Assembly (NCBI GenBank): GCA_036556965.1
Contig: DATBIO010000272.1
Location: forward strand, 1-64,000
Length of the DNA stretch: 64,000 nt
Direction of reading: 5' to 3'
DNA from: DATBIO01 sp036556965
GTDB taxonomy: Bacteria > Acidobacteriota > Vicinamibacteria > Fen-336
The stretch's first letter is position 1. Every line of letters begins with the position of its first letter. The position numbers and the translations under genes are program-made. The notes beneath the pieces were generated by a model that made no database searches, had not been told where the DNA came from, and saw only the letters and a list, made by a program, of their open reading frames with translations. This document shows positions 40,920 through 50,700 of the stretch, piece by piece.

Positions 40920-41239
40920 GCGCCGAGCGGGTGGTCGCGCTCTCCACGGTGGGGAGCGCGGAGGCGGCGGAGGAGATCGCCCGCGCCCTGGTGGAGCGGG
41001 GCGTGGCCGCCTGCGTCAACGTCGTGCCCGGGATCGTCTCCTTCTACCGGTGGCAGGGCGAGCTCCAGCGCGACGGGGAGTGGCTGCTCGTGATCAAGAC
41101 GCGCGCCGAGCGCTTCGAGGCGCTGCGCGCGGCCCTGGTGGCCCTCCACCCCTACGAGGTGCCGGAGGTGCTCGCGCTGCCGGTGGTGGCCGGGCACGAG
41201 CCCTACCTGCACTGGCTGGACGAGAGCGTTCGTCCCTAG
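40916..41239 (+). CDS. cutA: Divalent cation tolerance protein CutA
   Basis: A 107-residue CutA1 protein, a trimeric ferredoxin-like fold. The pattern TVGSAEAAEEIARALVERGV, AACVNVVPGIVSFYRWQGEL, LLVIKTRAERFEAL and HPYEVPEVLALPV is complete. The family was linked to copper tolerance, but its biochemical role is not settled. It resembles PII signalling proteins in fold. GTG 40916 overlaps the EVE gene stop. Convergent with the cystathionine enzyme gene, with 30 nt between. Confidence 0.9.
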   Translation: MSAERVVALSTVGSAEAAEEIARALVERGVAACVNVVPGIVSFYRWQGELQRDGEWLLVIKTRAERFEALRAALVALHPYEVPEVLALPVVAGHEPYLHWLDESVRP

Positions 41240-41269
41240 GCGCGGCCGCGCGCGGAGCGGGTCCCCGGC

Positions 41270-42406
41270 CTAGAGCCGGGAGAGGGCCCCGCGAAGATCC
41301 GCGATGAGGTCCTCGGCGTCCTCGCAGCCCACGCTGATGCGCACCAGGCCGTCGGTGATGCCGAGGGCATCGCGCTCCGCCTGCGTGTAGCCGGCGTGCG
41401 TCATGGTGGCGGGGTGGGAGATCAGCGTCTCGATGCCGCCCAGGCTCTCGCCCAGCGAGCAGAGGCGCACGCCCTCCAGGACGCGTCCCGCCGCCGCGCG
41501 CGAGCCCAGCTCGAAGGAGATCATGGCCCCGAAGCCGCCGGCCTGCCGCTTGTGGACGTCGTGGCCGGGATGGTCGGAGAAGCCGGGCCAGAACACCTTC
41601 CGCACCTTGGGCTGGCCGCGCAGGAACTCCGCCACCACGCGGCCGTTCTGCTCGTGCCGCGCCATGCGCAGGGCCAGGGTCTTGGTGCCGCGCAGCACGA
41701 GCCAGGAGTCGAAGGGGGAGAGGATGGCCCCCGCCGCGTTCTGGTAGTACTGCAGCCACTGCGCGTGCTCCGCGGACTTCGCCACCACCACCCCGCCCAC
41801 GCTGTCGGAATGGCCGTTGAGGAACTTGGTGGTGGAGTGCACGACGAGGTCGGCGCCGAGGGCCAGGGGCTTCTGGAAGCAGGGGCTCATGAAGGTGTTG
41901 TCCACCACGAAGAGGGCCTTCCGGCGGCGCGCGGCCTCGCCCAGGGCCGCGATGTCGCAGACCTTCATCAGGGGGTTGGTGGGGGTCTCGATCCACAGCA
42001 TCTGGAAGTCGCCCGCCGCGCGCTCGAAGGCGGCGGCGTCGCTGGCCTCCAGGAAGGCGAAGTCGACGCCGTAGCGCGCCAGGACCTTGGTGAAGAGGCG
42101 GTGCGTCCCCCCGTAGACGTTGTCGGAGACCACCACCCGCTGGCCCGACGTGACCATGGACAGGACCGCGTTGGTGGCGGCCATGCCCGAGGCGTAGCAG
42201 TAGGCGTCGGCGCCCCCCTCCAGGGCGGCCAGGTTCTTCTCCAGGGCGCGCCGCGTGGGGTTCTGCGTGCGCGCGTACTCGTAGCCCTTGTGCCGGCCGA
42301 TGCCCTCCTGCACGTAGGTGGAGGTCTGGTAGATCGGGGTGACCACCGCGCCCGTGGTGGGGTCCGGCTCCTGGCCGGCGTGGATGCAGTCCGTGGCGAA
42401 GCCCAT
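41270..42406 (-). CDS. Cystathionine gamma-synthase / gamma-lyase family enzyme
   Basis: A 378-residue PLP enzyme of the Cys/Met metabolism family. FATDCIHAGQEPDPTTGAVV, YEYARTQNPTRRALEKNLAAL and YCYASGMAATNAVL are typical. The Schiff-base lysine is in VVHSTTKFLNGHSDSVGG. C-terminal SLGGIETLISHPATMTHAGY places it in the synthase/lyase group, where specificity cannot be settled by eye. With the adjacent CBS/cysteine-synthase gene the lyase role (cystathionine to cysteine) would complete reverse transsulfuration. It begins 8 nt after that gene's stop, so they form an operon. Confidence 0.88.
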   Translation of the reverse strand: MGFATDCIHAGQEPDPTTGAVVTPIYQTSTYVQEGIGRHKGYEYARTQNPTRRALEKNLAALEGGADAYCYASGMAATNAVLSMVTSGQRVVVSDNVYGGTHRLFTKVLARYGVDFAFLEASDAAAFERAAGDFQMLWIETPTNPLMKVCDIAALGEAARRRKALFVVDNTFMSPCFQKPLALGADLVVHSTTKFLNGHSDSVGGVVVAKSAEHAQWLQYYQNAAGAILSPFDSWLVLRGTKTLALRMARHEQNGRVVAEFLRGQPKVRKVFWPGFSDHPGHDVHKRQAGGFGAMISFELGSRAAAGRVLEGVRLCSLGESLGGIETLISHPATMTHAGYTQAERDALGITDGLVRISVGCEDAEDLIADLRGALSRL

Positions 42407-42414
42407 GCCGCCTC

Positions 42415-43371
42415 TCAGAGGTTCTCGAAGACGCCCTTGCCCAGGTAGCGCTCGAAGCCGTCGGGGAAGACGGTGACCACGCTGGCCCCGCGGGGCAGGC
42501 GGGCCGCCACCGCGCGCGCGGCGTGCGCGGCCGCCCCCGCGGAGCCCCCCACCAGCAGGCCCTCGCGCCGCGCCAGCTCGCGCACGGCGGCGAAGGAGGC
42601 GTCGTCGGTCACGGTCACGATCTCGTCCACCAGCGCGCGGTCCAGGGCCGCGGGCCAGAACGAGTTGCCGATGCCCTCCACCTTGTGTGGACCGGGCGGC
42701 CCTCCCCCCCAGATGGACCCCTGGGGCTCCACCAGCACCGCGTGCACGCGCGGGTCGCGCTCCTTGAAGTAGCGGGCCACCCCGGTGAAGGTGCCGCCCG
42801 TGCCCGCCCCGATCACCACCGCCGCGGGCAGGTGCCCCAGCTGCTCGTGGATCTCCACCGCCGTGGTGCGCTCGTGGAAGGCGGGGTTGGCGGGGTTCTC
42901 GAACTGCTGGGGCACGAAGGCCCCGGGGATGCTCCTCGCCACCTCGCGCGCCCGGGCGATGGCGCCCTCGATCCCCGCCTCCGTGGGCGTGAGCACGATC
43001 TCGGCCCCCAGCACGTTCATGACCGCGGTCTTGGGCCCCACGAACTTCTCCGGCACCACCACCACCACGCGGTAGCCGCGGCTGATGCCGATGAGGGCCA
43101 GGCCCACGCCGGTGTTGCCCGCGGTGGGCTCCACGATGGTGGCTCCGGGGGCGAGCAGGCCCGCCTCCTCCGCGGCCAGCACCATCCCCAGGGCGGCGCG
43201 GTCCTTCACGCTACCGCCGGGGTTGAGGAACTCCAGCTTGGCGAAGACGGAGGCCCCGCCCGCGGGCACGTAGCGCTGGAGGTGGAGGAGGGGGGTGCGC
43301 CCGACGAGGTCGAGCACGCCGCGCGCGATCCCGCCCGCGCGCTCGGTGTCGGCCTCCGCGCGCGCGCTCAT
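42415..43371 (-). CDS. Cysteine synthase / cystathionine beta-synthase
   Basis: A 318-residue fold-type II PLP enzyme. The Schiff-base lysine lies in NPGGSVKDRAALGM. EPTAGNTGVGLALIGISRGY is the substrate loop and GAGTGGTFTGVARYF the phosphate loop. It lacks C-terminal CBS (Bateman) domains. The EPTAGNTG loop (rather than ETSGNTG) and the adjacent cystathionine gene favour a cystathionine beta-synthase activity, condensing serine and homocysteine, over O-acetylserine sulfhydrylase. This is inferred. First gene of the two-gene operon; the ATG is at 43371. Confidence 0.85.
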   Translation of the reverse strand: MSARAEADTERAGGIARGVLDLVGRTPLLHLQRYVPAGGASVFAKLEFLNPGGSVKDRAALGMVLAAEEAGLLAPGATIVEPTAGNTGVGLALIGISRGYRVVVVVPEKFVGPKTAVMNVLGAEIVLTPTEAGIEGAIARAREVARSIPGAFVPQQFENPANPAFHERTTAVEIHEQLGHLPAAVVIGAGTGGTFTGVARYFKERDPRVHAVLVEPQGSIWGGGPPGPHKVEGIGNSFWPAALDRALVDEIVTVTDDASFAAVRELARREGLLVGGSAGAAAHAARAVAARLPRGASVVTVFPDGFERYLGKGVFENL

Positions 43372-43422
43372 GGCGTCACGTTAGCGCAGGCCGCGAAGGG
43401 GGGTCAACGTTGCCGCGCCGCC

Positions 43423-46400
43423 TCAGGCGCGCAGGCCGATGTCGTGCAGGATGCCCGCGCACTCGTCCGCGGGCAGCGGGCGCGAGAACAGGTAGCCCTG
43501 CATGAGGTCGCAGCCGTGGTTCTCGAGGAAGACGAGCTGCTCCTCCGTCTCCACCCCTTCCGCCACCACGCGCAGCTTGAGGGTGTGGGCGAGGGCGATG
43601 ACGGCGGTGGCGATGGCGGCGTCGTCGGGGTCGGTGGTGATGTCGCGCACGAAGGACTGGTCGATCTTCAGGGTGTCGATGGGCAGGCGCTTCAGGTAGC
43701 TGAGCGAGGAATAGCCGATGCCGAAGTCGTCGATGGTGATGCGCACGCCCAGCGCCTTCAGCTCGCGCAGGGTGTGCACGGTGGCCTCCGCGTTCTGCAT
43801 GGCATTGGTCTCGGTGATCTCCAGGTCGAGGCAGGAGGCGGGCAGGCCCGTCTCGGCGAGGGCGCGGCGCACCTCGTTCACCAGCTCCGGCTGCTGGAAC
43901 TGGCGCGCGGAGAGGTTCACCGCCACCACCAGGTCGGGGTGGCCGGCGGAGTGCCAGGCGCGGGCCTGGGCGCACGCCGTACGGAGGGTCCAGGCGGAGA
44001 GGGGGAGGATGAGGCCGGTGGCCTCGGCCACGGGGATGAACTCGCCGGGGGCCACCAGGCCGCGCTCCGGGTGCTGCCAGCGCAGGAGCGCCTCCACCGC
44101 GTGCACGCGTCCCCGGCTGAGGTCGAGCATGGGCTGGTAGTAGATGACCAGCTCCTGGCGGGCGATGGCCTTGCGCAGCTCGCTCTCCACGGCCAGGCGC
44201 TCCACCGCGCTCGCGTTCATGGTGGGTGCGAAGAGCTGGTAGTTGTCGCGCCCCTGCTCCTTGGCCCGGTACATCGCGGTGTCGGCGTTCTTGACCAGGG
44301 TCTCGGCGTCGGCGCCGTCCTCCGGGTAGACGCTCACCCCCATGCTGGCGGAGACGTAGAGCTCGCGCTCGTCCATCCGGAAGGGCTGGCGCAGCGCGTC
44401 CAGGATCTTCTCCGCCACCGTGGTCACGTCGATGGCGCGGGCGAGGCCGGGCAGCAGGAGGGTGAACTCGTCCCCGCCCAGGCGGGCCACGGTGTCGCCC
44501 TCCCGCACGCAGCCCAGCAGGCGCTCGGCCACCGCGCACAGCAGGCGGTCGCCCACGGTGTGGCCGAGGGAGTCGTTGATGACCTTGAAGCGGTCGAGGT
44601 CCAGGAAGAGCACGGCCAGGCGGTGGCCCTGGCGATGGGCCTGGGCCACCGCCACCTGCAGGCGGTCCGTGAAGAGGAGCCGGTTGGGCAGCGCGGTGAG
44701 GGCGTCGTGGTAGGCGAGGGCCTTGATCTGCTCCTCGGCCCGCTTGCGCTCCGTGACGTCGAAGGCGAAGCCGAGGGCGGCGGAGCGGCCGCCGAACTCG
44801 ATGCTGCCCGCGGAGAAGTCCACCCAGCGCAGGCCGCCGTCCTTGCGCACGATCCGGAACTCGTAGCGCGCGGGGACGGGCAGGCCGCGCTGGCGGGCCA
44901 GGCCGCGCTCCTTGACCATCTCCTGGAACTCGGCGTCGGCCAGCGACCAGAAGGGCCGGCGCGCCAGCTCCTCCACGCTGTAGCCGGTGAGGAGGGAGGC
45001 GGCGGCGTTGGCGTAGCGGAAGTCCTCGCCCTGGTAGATGAAGATGGCGCTGGGCGTGGTGTCGGCCAGGGTGCGGAAGCGCTCCTCGCTCTCGCGCAGC
45101 GCCTCCGTGGTCTGCTGGCGGACGAGGGCGTTGGCCACGTGCTGGGACACGTAGGCGATGAGGTCGCGGTCCCGCTCGGTGAAGCGCACGTCCTCGGAGT
45201 AGCTCTGCACCACCATGGCCCCGAAGGCGCGGCCGCCGCGGCGCAGGGGCGCCCCCAGCCAGTCCACGGACGGCTCCCCCAGGAGCTCGATCTCCCCCCG
45301 CGCCACCAGGGCGGCGAAGCGGTCCTGGTCCACCAGCCGGGGCTCCGCCTCGCGCAGCACCCACTCCGTGAGCCCCTTGCCGGGGGCGCGCGGCGCGGGG
45401 GGGGCGTCGTGCTCGTCCACGAAGTAGGGGAAGCGCACGGAGTGCCCGTCGTCGTCGAGGATGGCGATGTAGAAGTTGCGCGCGTACATCAGCTCGCCCA
45501 CGATGCGGTGGATCTCCCGGTAGAACTCGGGCATGTCCTCGATCACCCCCGCGGAGTGCGCGATGCGGTAGAGGGCGGCCTGCAGCTTCTCCGCCCGCTT
45601 GCGGTCGGTGACGTCGCGGATGACCACCTGCACGGCGGTGGTGCCCTGGTAGGTGAAGGGCACCGCCCCCACCTCCACGTCCACGGCACGGCCGTCCCGG
45701 CGCACGAACTTCTCCTCCACGAAGGGCAGGGTCTCCCCCACCGCCAGCCGCTTCATGCGCTCGATCACGGTGGGCAGCGAGTCGGGGTGGATGGCCTCCA
45801 GCACGGGGCGGCCCGCCATCTCCTGGGGAGAGCGGTAGCCCATGATGCGGGCGGCGGCGCTGTTGGCGAAGATCAGGCGCCCGTCGGCGTGCACGGCGAT
45901 GCCGTCCGGGCTCAGCTCCACCAGCCGCCGGTAGCGCTCCTCGCTCTGGCGGAGCGCGTCCTCCGCCGCCCGGCGCTCGGTGACGTCGATGAAGACCCCG
46001 CGGAAGCCGCTGGCCTCGCCCTTCTCGTCGCGCATGAGGGCGATGGAGCCGCTGACCCGGCGGCGGCTCCCGTCGCCGCGGATGACCTCGAACTCCGCGC
46101 CGCGCACGGGGTCGCCGGTGGTGAAGACCTGGTTGAAGAGGCGGTAGACGATGCGCGCGTTCTCCTCGTCCGTGTACTGCCGGTTGTTCATGCCCAGCAG
46201 CTGCGGGGCCGGGTAGCCGAGGTTGCGGGCCAGGGCGTCGTTCAGGAAGACGAGGTTCCCCGCCAGGTCCACCTCGTAGTAGCCCTCGTCGATGGAGCCG
46301 AGGATGGCGCGGTACTTCTCCTCGCTCCGCCGCAGCGCCTCCAGGGCGTGCACGCGCTCGGTGACGTCGCGCGCCACCACCAGGGCGGCCTTGTGCCCCC

Positions 46401-47478
46401 CGAACTCCAGGACGTGGGAGCTGACCTCGACGTCGATGATGCCTCCGTCCTTGCGGCGGTGGCGCCAGCCCCCGCCGTACTCGAGGTCCGCGCGGCCGCG
46501 GTCGATGCGCGCGAGCAGGCGCGGGACCTCGTCCAGGGGACGGATCTCGGTGATGCGCAGGCGCAGGAACTCGTCGCGGCTGTAGCCGTAGCGGGCCACC
46601 GCCGCCTCGTTGACCTCCAGGAAGTGCAGGGAGCTCAGGTCGTAGACCCACATGGGGTCGGGGTGGCTGGCGAACAGCAGGCGGAAGCTGGCCCCGCTCT
46701 CGAAGAGGGCCCGCTCCGCGCGCCGCTCCTGGGTGACGTCGCGGAAGCTCCAGACCCGGCCCACGGCCCGCCCCTCCAGCCACTGCGGGCGCGAGTAGCG
46801 CTCGAAGACGCGGCCGTCCTTGAACTCCAGCACGTCGAAGCTCTCCGCCTCGGGCAGCGCGTAGAGCTCCTTGACCTTGCGCAGGAAGGCGTCCGGCTCG
46901 CGGAGCTGGTCACGCACGTAGCTCAGGGCGCGCTCGTCGTCGCGGGTCTCGATCACCTCCGGCGGGATCCGCCACATCTCCGCGAAGCGCAGGTTGCTGG
47001 AGACGATGCGCCCGTCGGTGTCGATGACGAGGATGCCGTCGGCGGTGGCCTCCAGCGTGGACTGGAGGAGGGAGACCGCGCGCTGGAGCGCGACCTGGGT
47101 GCGCTCGCGGTCGGTCACGTCGTGGAGGGTGGAGTGCAGCAGCAGCTGCCCGTTCAGCTCCAGCGGCCCGGAGTGCATCTCCACGTGGCGGATCTCGCCG
47201 GAAGCCAGGCGGTGGGGAAGGGCCACCGCGCTCCGGGGCTGGGTGGCAGCGCGGGCCAGGGCCTCGCGGAGCTCGTGGGCCGGCGCGGTGGCGAGGTCAC
47301 CCAGGGTCTTCCGGCGGAGCTCCTCCCGCGAGTAGCCGTAGAAGCGGCAGGCGGCCGGGTTGGCCTCCACGATGCCGCCCGAGAGCGGATCGATGAGGAG
47401 CTGCACGGCGAGGTCCTGGTGGAACACCTGCCGCTGGAGGTCGCCCACCGCCGAACGTCCTTGACCTGCTTCAGCCAA
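43423..47478 (-). CDS. Multi-PAS/GAF GGDEF-EAL cyclic di-GMP enzyme
   Basis: A 1351-residue cytosolic sensor with no transmembrane segment. In order: five PAS domains (about 1-125, 130-255, 260-380, 385-510 and 510-640), a GAF domain (about 645-800), a sixth PAS (about 800-925), a GGDEF domain (925-1090) and an EAL domain (1100-1345). The GGDEF site is canonical (RLGGDEF, near 1000), with the inhibitory RxxD (REGD) five residues before it. The EAL domain has EALLRW, LEITE, DDFGIGYSSL, KIDQSF and EGVET, all catalytic residues. Both synthesis and breakdown of cyclic di-GMP are possible, with PAS/GAF inputs choosing between them. The start is TTG 47478 with GGAGGGGG upstream. The two PilZ proteins are potential effectors. 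Confidence 0.9.
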   Translation of the reverse strand: MAEAGQGRSAVGDLQRQVFHQDLAVQLLIDPLSGGIVEANPAACRFYGYSREELRRKTLGDLATAPAHELREALARAATQPRSAVALPHRLASGEIRHVEMHSGPLELNGQLLLHSTLHDVTDRERTQVALQRAVSLLQSTLEATADGILVIDTDGRIVSSNLRFAEMWRIPPEVIETRDDERALSYVRDQLREPDAFLRKVKELYALPEAESFDVLEFKDGRVFERYSRPQWLEGRAVGRVWSFRDVTQERRAERALFESGASFRLLFASHPDPMWVYDLSSLHFLEVNEAAVARYGYSRDEFLRLRITEIRPLDEVPRLLARIDRGRADLEYGGGWRHRRKDGGIIDVEVSSHVLEFGGHKAALVVARDVTERVHALEALRRSEEKYRAILGSIDEGYYEVDLAGNLVFLNDALARNLGYPAPQLLGMNNRQYTDEENARIVYRLFNQVFTTGDPVRGAEFEVIRGDGSRRRVSGSIALMRDEKGEASGFRGVFIDVTERRAAEDALRQSEERYRRLVELSPDGIAVHADGRLIFANSAAARIMGYRSPQEMAGRPVLEAIHPDSLPTVIERMKRLAVGETLPFVEEKFVRRDGRAVDVEVGAVPFTYQGTTAVQVVIRDVTDRKRAEKLQAALYRIAHSAGVIEDMPEFYREIHRIVGELMYARNFYIAILDDDGHSVRFPYFVDEHDAPPAPRAPGKGLTEWVLREAEPRLVDQDRFAALVARGEIELLGEPSVDWLGAPLRRGGRAFGAMVVQSYSEDVRFTERDRDLIAYVSQHVANALVRQQTTEALRESEERFRTLADTTPSAIFIYQGEDFRYANAAASLLTGYSVEELARRPFWSLADAEFQEMVKERGLARQRGLPVPARYEFRIVRKDGGLRWVDFSAGSIEFGGRSAALGFAFDVTERKRAEEQIKALAYHDALTALPNRLLFTDRLQVAVAQAHRQGHRLAVLFLDLDRFKVINDSLGHTVGDRLLCAVAERLLGCVREGDTVARLGGDEFTLLLPGLARAIDVTTVAEKILDALRQPFRMDERELYVSASMGVSVYPEDGADAETLVKNADTAMYRAKEQGRDNYQLFAPTMNASAVERLAVESELRKAIARQELVIYYQPMLDLSRGRVHAVEALLRWQHPERGLVAPGEFIPVAEATGLILPLSAWTLRTACAQARAWHSAGHPDLVVAVNLSARQFQQPELVNEVRRALAETGLPASCLDLEITETNAMQNAEATVHTLRELKALGVRITIDDFGIGYSSLSYLKRLPIDTLKIDQSFVRDITTDPDDAAIATAVIALAHTLKLRVVAEGVETEEQLVFLENHGCDLMQGYLFSRPLPADECAGILHDIGLRA

Positions 47479-47711
47479 CTTCGACCGACCCCCTCCGTGG
47501 CGCGTGGCCCGCGGTCTTTGACGACGGCCGGGCTAGTGTACGCGGCCCCGCGCGGGCTCGCCAGGCGCGGCCGTGGGCGCCCGCACACGCCCGGCCCGCC
47601 GGCCGCCCACGGAACTCCGCCTTCCCCGCGTGAAACCGGCCCCCCGGGCCCGGCAGCGGTCTTGCTGTAGGCGGCGCCGACGGGCAGACTCTGCGCCGTC
47701 TCGGAGGATCG
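47479..47711. promoter_or_regulatory. Divergent intergenic region between the GGDEF-EAL and alpha-2-macroglobulin genes
   Basis: This 233-nt non-coding region should hold both promoters. On the plus strand TTGCTG and CAGACT, 17 nt apart, are weak -35/-10 candidates, followed by GGAGG just before the ATG at 47712. On the minus strand TACACT near 47534-47539 is a candidate -10 about 60 nt before the TTG start. I see no RNA gene or repeat. Confidence 0.4.
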
Positions 47712-50700
47712 ATGGAACGGGGAACGCGCAGCCGCACCCTGGGTGTCTTCCTCGCGTTGCTGGCCGTGCCCGCGGCCGCCGCCGAGCTCCAGGTCGTGCA
47801 GTCCGGCCCGCAGGGGGAGGTTGCCCAGCTCGGGGAGGCGGCCGAGGTGCGGGTGGTCTTCTCCGAGCCCATGGTGGCGCTGGGCCGCATCCCGGACCGG
47901 GTGGAGGCGCCCTTCTTCTCCATTGCGCCGTCCGTCCCCGGAACCCTCCGCTGGTCCGGCACGCGCACGCTCATCTTCACGCCCGACGCGCCGGATGAGC
48001 TCCCCTACGCGACCCGCTTCCGCGTGACCGTGGAGGCGGGGGCGACCGCCGTCTCCGGCCGCCGCCTGGCCGCGCCCCACGCCTTCGAGTTCACCACTCC
48101 CACGGTCCGCCTCCTCCGCGTGAACTGGCAGCGCGAGGGTGGGCGGTTCGACGCCCCCCTCTTCCTGTACCTCCGCTTCAACCAGCCCGTCTCGCGACAG
48201 TCCCTCCTCCCGCACCTCTCCTTCGCCTACGCGCCCCATGACTGGACCCCGCCCGAGCTGCCCGCGGAGGCGTCGGAGCGCGACCCGCGGGCGGCCTCGG
48301 ACTTCGCGGCCAAGGTGGCGCGCACGCAGGCGGCGGTGAAGAGCCGCGCCGCGGTGGCGGTGGCGGCCGCCCCGAGCTGGGACCGCCAGACGTTCCCCCC
48401 CGCCCCCGACCTGGTGGTCCTGGAGACGAGGGTGGCGCCTCCCCCCGACGCCTGGATCGCGGTCACGGTGGGGCCCCGCGTGCCGTCCGCGCAGGGCGCG
48501 GAGACCCCGGGCCAGCCGCAGTCCTACACCGTGAAGCTGGAGCCGACGTTCTTCGTGCAGGGCTTCCGCTGCCGCGAGGCCTGCGACCCCGAGGGCTGGA
48601 ACCCGCTCCGTCTTCGCGGACGCGTGGTACCGCGCGTGCTCGGGAGCACGCTGGCGGTGGCCGACGTCACCGCGTCTCCGGCCACGCCGCTGGAGCCCGC
48701 CGCGCGCTCCCCGGAGCACGAGGAGGAGCCCGGCTACGAGTACCCCACGGAGGGCGACGAGTACGACGCGGCCACCGAGGTGGCGCTGGAGGACGTCGGC
48801 TACCGCCTCGCGCCGGCACGGCGCTACCGGGTCACCGTCGGCCGCGGCCTCGTGGCCAAGGACGGCCAGACCCTGGGCTACACCTGGGCGGGCACGGTGG
48901 ACAACTGGCACCAGCGGGCGTTCACCAGCTTCGGCGGGGGCCACGGGGTGTGGGAGTCGTCGGGGGGCTCGAAGCTGCCCTTCTACGCGCGGAACCTGCG
49001 CGCGGTGACGCAGTGGCTCCGGCCCCTGTCCCTGGACGAGCTGATGCCGACGACGCGCCGGCTGCAGGAGAAGTACTTCCGCCTCGCCCCCGAGGAGGCG
49101 CCCGTGGAGCGGGCCCTCGGCGGCCGGCCCGACACCATCGAGTCGCACGGCCTGGAGCTGCGGCCGTTCCTGTCCCCCCAGAACACGGGCCTGCTCTGGG
49201 CGGCCCTGCGCGACGGCGATCCCATCCCCCGCGCGCACGAGTCGGACACCGCGCGCCCGCCGAGGTCGACGCTGGTCCAGGTCACCAACCTGGGGCTGAG
49301 CGTCAAGGACAGCCCGCACGACACGCTGGTGCTGGTCACGCGGCTGGACGACGGCCAGCCGGTGGCGGGGGCGAAGGTCGCCATCCGCGACCTGGACAAC
49401 GCGGTGCGCTTCACCGCGACCACGGACGCCAGCGGCGTGGCCACCATGAAGGGCACCGACCTTCGCATCCCCGACGAGTGGTGGCGGTTCCGCTTCATGG
49501 TCACCGCCGAGAAGGACGGCGACGCCGCCTTCGTGGGCTCCGACTGGTACGAGGGGATCGAGCCGTGGTCCTTCTCCGTCAACTACGACCTCGGGGAGTC
49601 GCGCCCGCTGCTGCGCGGGTCCGTCTTCGCCGACCGCGGCGTCTACAAGCTCGGGGAGGAGGTCCACCTCAAGGCCATCCTGCGCACCGACACCGCGGAG
49701 GGCGTGGCCCTGCTCCCCGCGGGCACCGCGGTGGAGGTCGTGGTCAGGGACACGCACGGAGACGAGGTCGTGAAGACCACCCTCGCCCTCTCCGAGTGGA
49801 GCAGCGCGGAGTGGGCGTTCACCCTCCCGCGCGCCGCCCCCCTCGGGTACTACGACGTGGCGGCGACGGTGAAGGGTCAGGAGCGCTCCGCGCGCGGCTC
49901 CTTCCTCGTGGCCGCCTACCGGCGTCCCGAGTTCCGCGTCGAGGTGGGCCTGGCCGGGGAGTCCAGCCTGGCCGGGGTGTCCCTGGCGGGAGTGGTGGAC
50001 GGCCGCTACCTCTTCGGCGGCGCCATGGCGGGCGCGCCCGTGCGCTGGACGTACGCCCGGAGCCCGTCCTACACGGTGCCGGCGGCCATCTCGGACCGCT
50101 ACCCCGCGGAACGCTGGGCCTTCCTCGACCACGAGCGCCCCACCCCCCCTTCCGGCACCATCGAGACGAAGGAGGAGGAGCTGGACGGGCAGGGCCGGCT
50201 GTCCCTGACCCTCGAGACGTCGAAGGACGCGGGCGTCCCCTACGAGTACACGCTGGAGGGCGAGGTCACCGACGTCTCCCGGCAGCGGCAGGCGGGACGC
50301 AACTCCTTCCGTGTGGATCCCGCGCCCTGGTACGTGGGGCTGAAGCGCCCGCCCTACTTCGCCGACGCCGCCCTCGGCCTCGACACCGAGGTGGTGGCGG
50401 TCTCCCTCGAGGGGAGCCCCGTACCCGGCGTGGAGGTCACCCTGAGCCTGACCCAGGTCCAATGGCACAGCGTGCGCCGCGCGGAAGGGGGCGGCTTCTA
50501 CACCTGGGAGACGGAGCGCCGCGAGGTGGCGGCGGGCGAGTTCCAGGTGGCCACCGCGGAGACGCCGCAGGCGCTGCACGTGCCCATGCCCGCGGGCGGC
50601 TACTTCGTGCTGCGCGCGGTGGCGCGGGACGCCGAGGGCCGCTCCACCACCACCGCCGTCTCGTTCTACGGCCTTGGTCCCGGCTACACGGCCTGGGCCC

